Source of the DNA: Peteryoungia wuzhouensis | Lineage (GTDB): Bacteria > Pseudomonadota > Alphaproteobacteria > Rhizobiales > Rhizobiaceae | Assembly: GCF_003205195.1 (NCBI RefSeq) | Contig: NZ_QJRY01000004.1 | Coordinates: forward strand, 62,001 to 126,000 | Direction: 5' to 3' | DNA: 64,000 nucleotides | Part shown: positions 8,172-18,469 of the stretch, piece by piece | How positions within the stretch are numbered: position 1 is the first letter of the stretch | Layout: each line of letters begins with the position of its first letter | The notes under the pieces: generated by a model | The model's input: only the letters and a program-made list of their open reading frames with translations | Told to the model about the DNA's origin: nothing | Database searches by the model: none | Program-made: the position numbers and the translations under genes

Positions 8172-9137
8172 ATGTCATCGGAACGCATCGCCGTCCTTAT
8201 TCCGGGGCGTATTCATGCGCGTGTGCGGGCCCGTCTCGCAGAGGATTTCGCTCTGGTCGAGATCGACAGTGCCGAGGCGGTCGAGAGCTTGACCGAGGAG
8301 GAACGCAGAAGCGTGCGTGGAGCTGCGGTTTCGGGCCGTTTTCCGGCTTCGCTGATTGCGGCCTTGCCCAATCTTGAGATGATCGGCAGCTTCGGCGTCG
8401 GTTATGACGGCGTCGATGTGAAGGCCGCAGCCTCCCGTGGTGTCGTCGTCAGCAACACGCCAGACGTGCTCAATGACGAAGTGGCGGATACGACCATCGC
8501 GCTGCTTCTCAACACGCTGCGGCAGTTTCCGGCAGCCGAGACCTATCTGCGGGCCGGGCGCTGGGCCGCCGAAGGGCCTTTCCCGCTGTCGCCGATGTCG
8601 CTGAAGGGGCGTCGCGTGGGGATCCACGGACTGGGGCGCATTGGGCTTGAGATTGCCGAGCGGCTGGTGCCGTTCAAGGTGGAGATCAGCTACCACACGC
8701 GTCGTCCGCGGTCGGATGTGCCGTTCACCTATCACGACAGCCTTCTTGGTCTTGCCCGCGCCGTCGATACGCTGATCTCGATCGTGCCGGCGACGCCGGA
8801 GACGAAGGGGGCGATCAATGCGGAGGTGCTGCAGGCGCTCGGTGCACAGGGTGTGCTGATCAATGTCGGCCGTGGCTCCACCGTCGATCAGCCGGCCCTC
8901 ATCCGGGCTCTTGAGGACGGCACGATCGCCGCGGCCGGGCTCGACGTCTATGCCGACGAGCCTCAGGTGCCGAGCGAGCTGATCGCACTCGAAAACGTCT
9001 CGCTTCTGCCGCATGTCGCCTCGGCTTCGGTTCCGACACGCAACGCCATGGCGGATCTGGTTGTCGACAATCTGAAGTCCTGGTTCGACACGGGAAAGGC
9101 GATCACGCCGGTGCCGGAAACGCCGCAGGCGTCTTGA
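8172..9137 (+). CDS. D-isomer-specific 2-hydroxyacid dehydrogenase
   Basis: NAD(P)H-dependent reductase of glyoxylate/hydroxypyruvate-type 2-keto acids, 321 residues. The nucleotide-binding loop GLGRIG is at 153-158, and the catalytic triad of the family is present: Arg234 (NVGRGS), Glu263 (ADEP) and His281 (LLPHVAS). The protein is cytosolic. It is co-directional with the LacI-type regulator just upstream. Substrate preference (glyoxylate, hydroxypyruvate, phenylpyruvate) cannot be read from sequence. Confidence 0.92.
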   Translation: MSSERIAVLIPGRIHARVRARLAEDFALVEIDSAEAVESLTEEERRSVRGAAVSGRFPASLIAALPNLEMIGSFGVGYDGVDVKAAASRGVVVSNTPDVLNDEVADTTIALLLNTLRQFPAAETYLRAGRWAAEGPFPLSPMSLKGRRVGIHGLGRIGLEIAERLVPFKVEISYHTRRPRSDVPFTYHDSLLGLARAVDTLISIVPATPETKGAINAEVLQALGAQGVLINVGRGSTVDQPALIRALEDGTIAAAGLDVYADEPQVPSELIALENVSLLPHVASASVPTRNAMADLVVDNLKSWFDTGKAITPVPETPQAS

Positions 9138-9225
9138 GGCGGCAGCGCCGGTTTCGCCAGCCTTCCGCAAGCTTCGGGGCGCATCCTCCTTGTCATAGCC
9201 TTTCAAGGCAAGAGGATGTGCTTCG

Positions 9226-9690
9226 ATGAAGGCCTATCACCAGGTCCTGGGAATCTCCGCCGGTTCGGCGGCCGTGTGTGCCGTACTTCTCTCCTTCTGG
9301 ACGGCACAGGCGCCCATTGCTCTCGACGAAATGCCTGATCCGATCATCTCCGGAACCACCGCTCCGGTGGCAAGACTGGGGGTCATGACGGCAAGTGCCT
9401 CACCGCCGGCCGTCTTTTCGGTGTCCAATTTTTCGCGCAAGACCGTCTGCCTTGTCGAGCGCGGGGCGACGCTTACCAGCCGCAGCCGCGATTTCTTTGC
9501 GCCGCCGGAATGCGAGAGTGTCTGGCCCGGTCTCGCGCGGGCCACCAACTGGACGCAGAACGAAGATGGCAGCGTGACGCTTTCCACCGTGCATGGGGCG
9601 CCCGTGCTCACGCTGATCCGGGGAAAGAGCTTTTCCTATGAAGTGGCCGACCCGGCCGAGGCGGATCTCGCGCTGCTGATGGTGCCCTGA
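9226..9690 (+). CDS. Exported small protein, possibly AprI/Inh-like
   Basis: A 154-residue protein with an N-terminal hydrophobic segment (SAGSAAVCAVLLSFWTA) acting as signal peptide or anchor. The rest is a small beta-rich domain with a conserved-looking Cys pair (VCLVERG, PPECESVW) and a W-x4-DGSVTLSTVHGAPVL pattern, which recalls the AprI/Inh protease-inhibitor fold found in many rhizobial periplasmic proteins. I am confident it is a real gene but not of the inhibitor assignment. It has no evident operon partner. Confidence 0.6.
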   Translation: MKAYHQVLGISAGSAAVCAVLLSFWTAQAPIALDEMPDPIISGTTAPVARLGVMTASASPPAVFSVSNFSRKTVCLVERGATLTSRSRDFFAPPECESVWPGLARATNWTQNEDGSVTLSTVHGAPVLTLIRGKSFSYEVADPAEADLALLMVP

Positions 9691-9700
9691 AACCGCCGGC

Positions 9701-10453
9701 TCAGCGTTGCCGGCTGGCCGCATAGGTGCGGGCTGCGGTTCCGAAAGCTTCAAACAGGGCTCGCGAAGGGCCGTCCTTTTCTGCCCAATATTCCGGATGC
9801 CACTGCACGCCGATGGCGAAGCCCTTGGCGTCGATGACCGAGACGGCCTCCACCGTGCCATCGTCGGCGAGCGCCTCCACCTGCAAGCGGGGAGCCGTCT
9901 TCGAGATGGCCTGTCGATGCAGCGAATTGACCGGGACGCGGCCGGCACCCAGATAACGCGCGATGCAGGACCCTTCCGCAATCACGACATCCTGGCGAAT
10001 GGCATAGTTGACGTCGCGGTCCGCTTGCAGCGGGTTGCGGTGGTCCCAGATGCCGGGCTGGTCCTGGATCTCGGTCGCCAGCGTGCCGCCCAGCGCGACA
10101 TTGAGTTCCTGAATGCCCCGGCAGATGGCGAGGAGCGGAATGCCGCGGTCGAGGGCGCGGCGGATCAGCGGCAGGGAAGTGGCGTCGCGGGCGGGATCGA
10201 AGGGGCCGTCGCTTTCGCGGACTTCACCACCGTAAAGCGACGGGTGGACATTGGTCGCCGAGCCGGACACCAGGAGGCCATCGACCCGGTCCAGAATGGC
10301 ATCGGGATCGTTGCCCTCCTCGAGTGCCGGAATCAGCAAGGACATGACATCTGCCGCCTTCAGCGCTGCGCGGACATATTGGGTCTGCACGGCATGCCAG
10401 GTGGTGCCGTCGAACTGGCGGATATCGGCGGGGATGGCGATGATCGGCTTCAT
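9701..10453 (-). CDS. Class I glutamine-amidotransferase-like hydrolase (gamma-Glu-GABA hydrolase type)
   Basis: A 250-residue peptidase C26 protein. The nucleophile Cys111 sits in LLAICRGIQELNVALGG, and His219 and Glu221 of the triad lie in GVQWHPEYW. PuuD in this family releases GABA from gamma-glutamyl-GABA in putrescine degradation; other members act on related gamma-glutamyl compounds. The ATG at 10453 gives MKPIIAIPAD, the standard family start, whereas a longer in-frame extension does not. It diverges from the TRAP binding-protein gene across 260 bases. No other puu genes are present. Confidence 0.88.
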   Translation of the reverse strand: MKPIIAIPADIRQFDGTTWHAVQTQYVRAALKAADVMSLLIPALEEGNDPDAILDRVDGLLVSGSATNVHPSLYGGEVRESDGPFDPARDATSLPLIRRALDRGIPLLAICRGIQELNVALGGTLATEIQDQPGIWDHRNPLQADRDVNYAIRQDVVIAEGSCIARYLGAGRVPVNSLHRQAISKTAPRLQVEALADDGTVEAVSVIDAKGFAIGVQWHPEYWAEKDGPSRALFEAFGTAARTYAASRQR

Positions 10454-10623
10454 CTTCAAGGCTCCGAAAAGGTGTTTTATCCGATGGCCCGGCGGCGAAC
10501 TCTTGTCAACGCGCGACCGTCGCCGGCATGCGGAGCGCTGGCCCTGATGGCACGCGCAGGCCCGATCCTGTCTCGAATGCTCGACCAAAGTCTAGTCCGA
10601 AAGACCAAGGCGCTTTGGCTTGA

Positions 10624-11820
<1,197 letters not shown>

Positions 11821-11842
11821 GCTGACGCCCGCTTTGAATGCG

Positions 11843-11882
11843 AAAAGCCCTGGTCGAGGATCTCGACCAGGGCTTTTTGTTG
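11843..11882 (+). terminator. Strong terminator between TRAP receptor and permease genes
   Basis: 16-bp perfect stem (AAAAGCCCTGGTCGAG and its complement) with a 3-base loop and a T-run. The A-run on the other side makes it potentially bidirectional, serving both converging transcripts. Confidence 0.92.
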
Positions 11883-11932
11883 TCTGCCCATCTGTGAGCC
11901 CCGCCCGATTGAGCAGGGCTCTGGACTGCCTG

Positions 11933-13819
11933 TCAGTTGATGACCGGAGGCTTGCTGAGGTCGATCGCGGGCGCAGGGGCCGGTGCGGGAGTGGCCGGCT
12001 GGGCGGCCGGTGGCGTGCCCAGCTCAAGCGGCGGCAGGCCGAGCGCGGGTGGCGGGGCCGGCGTGGTGGCCGGTGCCGCACCGCCGCCGAAGTCCAGCGG
12101 TGGCAGGCCGAGGGTCGGCGCTTGCCCTGCGGCCGGTGCCTGTCCTTCGCTGCCGATCGGCGGCAGACCGAAATTCGGGCCGGCTGCGCCACCGGGGTTG
12201 GACTGTTCCGGGATCTTGATCTCGATCGTGTTCGGATCGGTGACGACCGCTTCTCCCTTGTAGTGCATCACCAGCCCGGGGAATGCGATGACGGCCATGA
12301 TCGCCAGGAACTGGATGATGATGAAGGGGACGACGCCCTTGTAGATATCGAGCGTCCTGATGCCGTCTCTCAGTTCCCCTGTCACCTTGTCCTTCCATTG
12401 CCCTTCCGGCGCGACCGAGCGCAGGTAGAAGAGCGAGAAGCCGAAGGGCGGGGTCAGGAACGAGGTCTGCAGATTGATGCCGAGGATGATGCCGAACCAG
12501 ACGAGGTCGATGCCGTGGCTCTGGGCGACGGGGGCCAGCAGCGGCACCATGATGAAGGCGATCTCGAAGAAATCGAGGAAGCAGCCGAGGATGAAGACGA
12601 TGATGGTGACGACGATCAGGAAGCCGTATTCGCCACCGGGAAGCGCCAGCATCAGGTCCTCGATCCAGACATTGCCATTGATGCCGTAGAAGGTGAGGCC
12701 AAAGACGCGGGCGCCGATCAGGATCATCATGACGAAGGCGGAAAGCCTTGTCGTGGCGTCGAGGGCATTCTTCAGGATGCCGATCGACATGCGGCCCTTG
12801 GCAGCCGCGATGATCATGGCGCCGGCAGCCCCCATGGCGCCGCCTTCGGTCGGCGTGGCGATGCCGAGGAAGATGGTGCCGAGCACGAGGAAGATCAGGG
12901 CCAGCGGCGGCACCATGACGATGATCACCTGCTGGGCGAGACGCGAGATGACATTGAGGTTCATGCCGCGATTGATCAGGGCGCAGATGTAGACGGTGAG
13001 AACGCCGAAGGCGAGGGCTGCCACCATCTGCCATTCCGGGCTCTCGATGCCGGTGAACAGAAGCTCATGGCCGAGGAAGTAGAGCGCCACGCCGATTGCG
13101 ATCATGATGAAGAGCGAGGTGACGCCATCGCCGAGCGTGCGCGCTTCACGCGGAAGGGCGGGCGCCCATTCCGGCTTGATCATGGTGATCACGAAAATAT
13201 AGAGGCAGTAGGCGGCGATGATCATCAGCGCCGGATACAGCGCGCCGACATACATGTCGCCGACCGACCGGCCGAGCTGATCGGCCATGACGATCAGAAC
13301 GAGCGACGGCGGCACGATCTGGGCCAGTGTGCCGGAAGCGGCGATGGTGCCCGACACCAGTGGGCCGTTGTACTTGTAGCGCAGCATGATCGGCAGCGAG
13401 ATCAGGCCCATGGCCATGACGGAGGCTGCGACGACACCCGTGGTGGCGCCAAGCAGGGCGCCGACCAGAATGACGGCATAGGCGAGACCTCCGCGCACGG
13501 GGCCGAACAATTGCCCGATCGTGTCGAGCAGGTCTTCAGCCATGCGCGATCGTTCGAGAATGATGCCCATCAGTGTGAAGAAGGGGATCGACAGCAGTGT
13601 GTCGTTGTACATGATCCCGAAGATGCGTTCGGGATGCGATTGCAGAAGTGGCCAGAACAGGCGGATCTCGGAGGAGATATGCGAGAGTTCGACACCGAGC
13701 ACGAAGTAGATCAGGCCGCCAGCGGCGAGCGTGAAGGCGACCGGATAACCAAGCAGAAGCATGGCCATCACGGTGGTGAACATGATCGGGGCGAGGTTGT
13801 GGGCGATCAGGTCAATCAT
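11933..13819 (-). CDS. TRAP transporter large permease (DctM) with Pro-rich C-terminal tail
   Basis: A 628-residue, multi-helix inner-membrane protein of the DctM family, the channel-forming part of a sodium-driven TRAP importer; typical motifs are LLSIPFFTLMGIILERS, TGVVAASVMAMG and LGCFLDFFEIAFIMVPL. The last 90 or so residues are unusual: a Pro/Ala/Gly-rich tail holding three copies of GLPP(I/L). The start codon lies 1 base after the DctQ stop, with GGAGG inside the end of dctQ, so the two are translationally coupled. It works with the Tat-exported receptor encoded convergently. Confidence 0.92.
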   Translation of the reverse strand: MIDLIAHNLAPIMFTTVMAMLLLGYPVAFTLAAGGLIYFVLGVELSHISSEIRLFWPLLQSHPERIFGIMYNDTLLSIPFFTLMGIILERSRMAEDLLDTIGQLFGPVRGGLAYAVILVGALLGATTGVVAASVMAMGLISLPIMLRYKYNGPLVSGTIAASGTLAQIVPPSLVLIVMADQLGRSVGDMYVGALYPALMIIAAYCLYIFVITMIKPEWAPALPREARTLGDGVTSLFIMIAIGVALYFLGHELLFTGIESPEWQMVAALAFGVLTVYICALINRGMNLNVISRLAQQVIIVMVPPLALIFLVLGTIFLGIATPTEGGAMGAAGAMIIAAAKGRMSIGILKNALDATTRLSAFVMMILIGARVFGLTFYGINGNVWIEDLMLALPGGEYGFLIVVTIIVFILGCFLDFFEIAFIMVPLLAPVAQSHGIDLVWFGIILGINLQTSFLTPPFGFSLFYLRSVAPEGQWKDKVTGELRDGIRTLDIYKGVVPFIIIQFLAIMAVIAFPGLVMHYKGEAVVTDPNTIEIKIPEQSNPGGAAGPNFGLPPIGSEGQAPAAGQAPTLGLPPLDFGGGAAPATTPAPPPALGLPPLELGTPPAAQPATPAPAPAPAIDLSKPPVIN

Positions 13820-13820
13820 C

Positions 13821-14372
13821 TCAAACCTCCGCGCTTTCCGATGGGGCAGGGGCTGCCAGTGGATCGTCGATGATGCCCATCAGAACGGCTGCGCGCTTGA
13901 TGATCTCCGAGAAGGCCTGGGCGGTCAGCAGCAGAAAGCCGAGCAGGATTGCGGCCTTGGCAGGCCAGATGATCAGACCGCCGGCGCTCGATGAAATCTC
14001 GCCGCTGAAGAAGGAGCGCCAGAACCAGGGCCAGGCCAGATAGGCCATCAGCCCGGAGAAAGGTACGAGGAAGATGATGTGCAGGATGAGATCGATCCAG
14101 CTGCGGGTGCGTGCACTCCAGTTGCTGGACAGGATGTCGATGCGGATGTGCTCGTTCCGCTGCAACGCATAGGCGGCGGCCAGCATGAATACTGTGCCAA
14201 ACAGATACCATTGCAATTCCAGCCAGGCGTTGGATGATATGTCGAATGCCTTGCGGATGACGGCATTGCCGGCGCTGATCAGAACTGCAGCCAAGAGCAG
14301 CCAGGATACCGAACGTCCGATGACGCCGTTGATCGCATCGATCAGCCGCGAAACAGCCAATAAAACGGTCAT
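13821..14372 (-). CDS. TRAP transporter small permease (DctQ)
   Basis: A 183-residue inner-membrane protein with four predicted helices, matching the DctQ small subunit; NAWLELQWYLFGTVFMLAAAYAL and NEHIRIDIL are characteristic. It forms the membrane complex with DctM, encoded immediately downstream. The ATG is preceded by GGGGAGA. The upstream region of 362 bases separates it from the divergent GGDEF/EAL gene. Confidence 0.92.
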   Translation of the reverse strand: MTVLLAVSRLIDAINGVIGRSVSWLLLAAVLISAGNAVIRKAFDISSNAWLELQWYLFGTVFMLAAAYALQRNEHIRIDILSSNWSARTRSWIDLILHIIFLVPFSGLMAYLAWPWFWRSFFSGEISSSAGGLIIWPAKAAILLGFLLLTAQAFSEIIKRAAVLMGIIDDPLAAPAPSESAEV

Positions 14373-14734
14373 TGTTTTTCTCCCCGTGTCCTTTCGTCCT
14401 TAGAGCATGGGTCTGTTAGGTGCAACTGGAGTACCCTTTTGCGAAGGGCATAGCCGACGAAAGTCCTATGGCTTTCGGTGTAGGCCACATCTCAGGGTCG
14501 CTGCGGAATTCAGGAGAATTTTACGGGTTGTGCTTGCCCGACTTTAACAGGTTCTCGTGTACGGGTTTGCGTCCCGCTTCGAAGCAGTGCACATTTAATG
14601 ACAGGTAAGCATGGGCAAGACTGTGGCGATTTGGAACACGGCTTTCGCGATCACTTTGGGACGGAGCGAAACGGGGCCTTGAAACTTCGATTGGCGACTG
14701 GCGTTTTGCGTCCAACCTTGCCGGGAGGCAGATC
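14373..14734. other. Divergent intergenic region, dctQ / GGDEF-EAL gene
   Basis: No gene seen. It must contain both divergent promoters. A short hairpin (CGAAAGTC...GGCTTTCG) is present near 14457-14479, but I see no recognisable operator. Confidence 0.5.
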
Positions 14735-17044
14735 ATGAGAGCCGAGAAAGGGCGCGAGCTCAATGTGCCGTCGGACGTCTATCTGTCCTTCGTCAGTTCG
14801 CTGTTCGGCAACCGGTCGACCCTGTTCACCGGCATGGTCGTCCATATCCTCACCTATCTCGTCGTCTATCTGCAGACGAATGCCGCCTTCTATCTCTTTC
14901 TCTGCGGCTGCTTTGCGGCGGTCTTCGCCTATCGCATCTATTCCTTCAAGCAGTTCGACCAGGTCGACAAGTCGAGCCTGACGCGCGCGGCGATTGCCGG
15001 ATGGGAGATGCGTTACGTGATCGGCGGCGCATCGACTGCGGCGATCCTGGGCATCGGCAGCGGCTATGCCATGCTTGCCTTCAACGATACGTTCGCGGAA
15101 CTGGCCTGCATTGCCGTGACCATGGGCTCGATGGTTTCGGTGGTCGGGCGCAACTACGGCTCGCGTCTCGCCGTCGACCTGCAGACGCTGGCATGCTGCA
15201 CCCCGATGGTCATTGGCAGCCTCCTGGCGCAGGACCTTTTCAAGGGGCTTTTGTCCCTGATGCTCATCCCCTTCTTCCTCACCACGCGGGCGATGGCGAA
15301 CGGGGTGCGCGAGTTCCTGTACGAAAACGTCATCGCCTCGCGCGAGATGGCGAAGATCGCCGACCGTTTCGATACGGCGCTCAGCAACATGACGCATGGG
15401 CTGTTGATGCTCGATCCGGACAACCGGATCGAGGTCATCAATCGCAAGGCCTGCGAATTGCTGCATCTGGGTGACCGCCAACGTCTGGTCGGATGTGATC
15501 TCGACGTCGTGCTGCGCTACGGGGTGCGCCACACCTTTGTCGACGGTTCGATGCCGAGCCTCCTGCAAAAGCAGCTTGCACAGATGACGCAGGGACTTTC
15601 GAGCCGTGCCCAGATGCATTTCTCCGAAGGCCTGGTGCTGGAGTTCTCGGCCAATCGACGGGCCGAGGGCGGTGTCGTGCTGATCTTCGAAGATGTGACG
15701 GCACGGGTGAGGGCCGACCGGAAGATCCTGCACATGGCCCGTTACGACGCCCTGACGGGGTTGCCTCAGCGCGGCTATTTCGGCGAACTCGTGCGCGAGC
15801 GGATGGACCAGACGGACAGCTTCGGTGCGTCCGTCGGCTTCATGATCCTTGATGTCGCCGACTTCAAACACGTCAACGATCTCAGGGGGCACCTGACCGG
15901 CGATCGACTGCTGACGGCCCTTGCCAACAGGCTGACGGCGCTGGTCGCCGGCAAGGCCATTGTCGGGCATCTCGTCGGTGACCAGTTCGTGCTGTTCTTT
16001 CCGAATGTCGACAACCGGGCGGACCTTGAGGCCGAGATGCGGGCCGTTCATGAGGCGGCCAGCGGCCCTTGCGATGTCGAGGGCCTGCGACTTCCGGTGT
16101 CCTTCTCGGCCGGTGCCGCGATCTTCGACAGCGAAGCGCTGTCGATGGACGACTGGCCGGTCAAGGTGGATATCGCGCTGTTCGAATCCAAGGCGCGGTC
16201 GAAGGGGCAGTTCACGCTTTTCGTCGAGGAGATGGATGCCCGTTATCTCGAGCGCCAGCGCCTGAAGGAGGATCTTCGGGCTGCGGTCGAGAATGGCGAT
16301 ATCACGGTGGTCTATCAGCCGATGTTCACGCCCGACGGTCGTGAACTGAGATGCTGCGAAGCGCTTGCGCGCTGGTACCATCCGGAGAAGGGCGCGATTG
16401 CGCCGAACATCTTCATCCAGATCGCCGAGGAGATGGGCATCGTCTCGTCCATCACCAGCCATGTGCTGCGGCAGGCCTGCATCGACTGTCGAATCTGGCC
16501 CGCCAGCATCGGGGTCTCCGTCAATCTCTCTGTGCATGATTTGCGCTCAGCCGGCCTCGTGGACAGCGTCAAGGCGATCCTTGCCGAGACTGGTTTTTCT
16601 GCAAATCGCCTGCATCTGGAAGTGACCGAAAGCAGTCTGATCGAGGAACTGTCGTCGGCGCGTGCGATCCTGGAAGAGCTGCGGTCGCTCGGGATCACCA
16701 TTGCCATAGACGATTTCGGGACCGGCTTCTCTAGCCTCAGCTATCTCGACACGCTCCCGATCGACGTGGTGAAGATCGACCGCTCCTTTGTGCGCGACAT
16801 CGGGGAGAACCAGCGACGATTCAAGCTGCTGCGCGGCATCGTCAGCCTCAGCCGCGGCCTGGACCTCAGCATCGTCGTCGAAGGTGTGGAAAACCGCGAG
16901 CAGCTGGCACTTCTGTCCAAGCATCACTGCGCGGACCTGATCCAGGGCTATGTCTTCTCCATGCCGATCAGTCCGGCCGCCGTCATCGAGCTGGCGCGCG
17001 AGGTGGAGAGCCGCAAAGGCACGGGCGGCGCCTCCGTCGCGTAA
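14735..17044 (+). CDS. Membrane-anchored PAS-GGDEF-EAL protein, probable c-di-GMP phosphodiesterase
   Basis: 769 residues: hydrophobic sensor region (about 25-185), PAS-like domain (about 210-325), GGDEF domain (about 330-500) and EAL domain (about 505-765). The GGDEF active site reads VGDQF at 414-418 instead of GGDEF, so cyclase activity is doubtful. The EAL domain keeps its key motifs: EALARW at 542-547, NLSVHDL, EVTES, DDFGTGFSSL, KIDRSFV and EGVE, so hydrolysis of cyclic di-GMP is likely. GGGAGG precedes the ATG. It would act at the inner membrane to lower c-di-GMP, affecting motility or attachment. Confidence 0.92.
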   Translation: MRAEKGRELNVPSDVYLSFVSSLFGNRSTLFTGMVVHILTYLVVYLQTNAAFYLFLCGCFAAVFAYRIYSFKQFDQVDKSSLTRAAIAGWEMRYVIGGASTAAILGIGSGYAMLAFNDTFAELACIAVTMGSMVSVVGRNYGSRLAVDLQTLACCTPMVIGSLLAQDLFKGLLSLMLIPFFLTTRAMANGVREFLYENVIASREMAKIADRFDTALSNMTHGLLMLDPDNRIEVINRKACELLHLGDRQRLVGCDLDVVLRYGVRHTFVDGSMPSLLQKQLAQMTQGLSSRAQMHFSEGLVLEFSANRRAEGGVVLIFEDVTARVRADRKILHMARYDALTGLPQRGYFGELVRERMDQTDSFGASVGFMILDVADFKHVNDLRGHLTGDRLLTALANRLTALVAGKAIVGHLVGDQFVLFFPNVDNRADLEAEMRAVHEAASGPCDVEGLRLPVSFSAGAAIFDSEALSMDDWPVKVDIALFESKARSKGQFTLFVEEMDARYLERQRLKEDLRAAVENGDITVVYQPMFTPDGRELRCCEALARWYHPEKGAIAPNIFIQIAEEMGIVSSITSHVLRQACIDCRIWPASIGVSVNLSVHDLRSAGLVDSVKAILAETGFSANRLHLEVTESSLIEELSSARAILEELRSLGITIAIDDFGTGFSSLSYLDTLPIDVVKIDRSFVRDIGENQRRFKLLRGIVSLSRGLDLSIVVEGVENREQLALLSKHHCADLIQGYVFSMPISPAAVIELAREVESRKGTGGASVA

Positions 17045-17119
17045 TTCCGAATGTAATAAAGGAGCGACCAGATCTGCGCGGCGCGCAGTCTTTTGACGTT
17101 AACCTTAAAAATAACAAGC

Positions 17120-17134
17120 TTAATAATCTGTTAA
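17120..17134. promoter_or_regulatory. CtrA-like binding site
   Basis: TTAA-N7-TTAA, an exact match to the full CtrA consensus of alphaproteobacteria, within a TTAA-rich stretch (more TTAA words at 17099-17110 and 17152-17157), 72 bases upstream of the acyltransferase-like gene. Confidence 0.55.
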
Positions 17135-17205
17135 TTTTGGGGGGAGATATTGATTAACGTTGCGTGATAGCCCTTGAATCCGGTGAAGCGTAATGAGTTG
17201 AGGCC

Positions 17206-17955
17206 ATGGAACTTGAAGGGTTTTCAGAACGACTGATGCGATATCTCGACCATGTCGAATATCGGCGGGTCGAAACAAGTGAAGATCTGGAGGCGATCGA
17301 ACAGCTCCGCTACAAGGCTTACAAGGCGGCCAATGTGCTGCCCGTCGCCGTTCCCAGCATGATCGACGATGCCGACTTCGATCCGCATGCCTTCGTCTTC
17401 GGCATCTATTACTTTGAAGAACTGGTCAGCACGATTCGGCTTCACCATGTGACGCCGCAGCATACTCTGTCGCAGTCGGCCGGGGTCTTCCCGGATGTCA
17501 TGGAGGCCTATCTCGACGCAGGGCTGACCTTGATTGATCCTGCGCGCTTTGCGGTCGACCCTGACGTGGCGGGCGAAATGCCGGTCTTGCCCTATATCAC
17601 GCTTCGACCCAGCATCGTGGCGGCCGCCTATTTCAAGGCCGACCGTGTGTTGCAACATGTGCGGCCGCACCACGCCGCTTTCTATAAACGCGTCTTCTAT
17701 GCCGAGACCGTCGTCGATCGGCGCATGACCGAGATTTACGGCCTGGAACTGACGCTGATGGCAACGAATACCCATACGACAGGCGACAAGCTGCTGCGGC
17801 GCTATCCGTTCTTCGATTCCGGCGTTCACGAGCGGCGCTTGATGTTCGGACGGCAGGATAAGCGCAGCGCGTTCGATCCGCTGACAATCCTGCCATCGGC
17901 GCGGCTTGTGGCCAACGGCAAGATCAGCGGCGCAATTGCGGGACTGGATTATTGA
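17206..17955 (+). CDS. FeeM-like N-acyl amino acid synthase / GNAT-fold protein
   Basis: A 249-residue cytosolic protein. The pattern EAIEQLRYKAYKAANVLP, a DPARFAVDP strand and a downstream FYKRVFYAETVVDRRMTEIYGL segment resemble the FeeM catalytic core, a GNAT-fold relative of LuxI-type synthases that joins an acyl chain to an amino acid. The exact activity here is unproven. The gene stands alone between the c-di-GMP enzyme and the oxidase subunit, with a CtrA-type site upstream. ATG chosen after GAGTTGAGG. Confidence 0.6.
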   Translation: MELEGFSERLMRYLDHVEYRRVETSEDLEAIEQLRYKAYKAANVLPVAVPSMIDDADFDPHAFVFGIYYFEELVSTIRLHHVTPQHTLSQSAGVFPDVMEAYLDAGLTLIDPARFAVDPDVAGEMPVLPYITLRPSIVAAAYFKADRVLQHVRPHHAAFYKRVFYAETVVDRRMTEIYGLELTLMATNTHTTGDKLLRRYPFFDSGVHERRLMFGRQDKRSAFDPLTILPSARLVANGKISGAIAGLDY

Positions 17956-18085
17956 CTCAGGTCGCGAGTTGCGATTGCGCTCGGTCTGACCTTTGTGTAT
18001 GCGGAAAAAGACGAAAATTCACCGTTTGCGGTGTGGGATCAGATTCTCCACCGGTGCGGCCCGCGATTGAACTGGGAGATCGAAT

Positions 18086-18310
18086 ATGAGCGAAGAGCAT
18101 TCTGGTCCTGTCGAAATCGGTGCTTCGATGGACTACCGGGAACACGACAAGACCTATGATCTTTTCATCGCCGGCGCAAAATACGGCACCGCTATCATCG
18201 TTGCGCTGATGCTGGCCATGGCTGCCGGCTTCTTTGGCGGCGCAGGCTTCCTCGGCGGCACCTTCATCTGGATCGTGCTGAGCGTCGCGGGCGTCTTCCT
18301 GCTGCGTTGA
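18086..18310 (+). CDS. aa3-type cytochrome c oxidase subunit IV
   Basis: A 74-residue protein with one membrane helix (about 33-72). The leading MDYREHDKTYDLFIAGAKYG stretch is the signature of the small accessory subunit IV of alphaproteobacterial aa3 oxidases. It binds the oxidase in the inner membrane and is dispensable for activity in studied species. The gene is a single cistron with its own terminator, away from the main cox operon. Confidence 0.9.
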   Translation: MSEEHSGPVEIGASMDYREHDKTYDLFIAGAKYGTAIIVALMLAMAAGFFGGAGFLGGTFIWIVLSVAGVFLLR

Positions 18311-18345
18311 GTGTCTGCCGGGCGTCTTCGACGTCTGATCTTATC

Positions 18346-18377
18346 AAGGGCGACCCCAGGCGGGTCGCCCTTTTTTG
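18346..18377 (+). terminator. Terminator of the oxidase subunit IV gene
   Basis: 11-bp stem AAGGGCGACCC / GGGTCGCCCTT with a 5-base loop and a run of six T. Confidence 0.92.
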
Positions 18378-18412
18378 TTGTCTGCGGGCCGTTTCCGCTG
18401 TCGCGGGGCGCA

Positions 18413-18440
18413 TAAAAAAACGGCGGGTCTCCCCGCCGTT
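18413..18440 (-). terminator. Terminator of the TPR lipoprotein gene
   Basis: On the minus strand AACGGCGGGG-AGA-CCCGCCG is followed by seven T, 30 bases past the stop codon. Confidence 0.9.
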
Positions 18441-18469
18441 CGTTGATGGATACTGGCTTTCTGCTGCGA

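Noticed and set aside
11834..13873. 679-codon open frame on the plus strand
   Set aside because: Antisense to dctM; low-complexity Asp/Glu/Arg-rich translation typical of shadows.
14651..16537. 628-codon open frame on the minus strand
   Set aside because: Antisense to the GGDEF/EAL gene.
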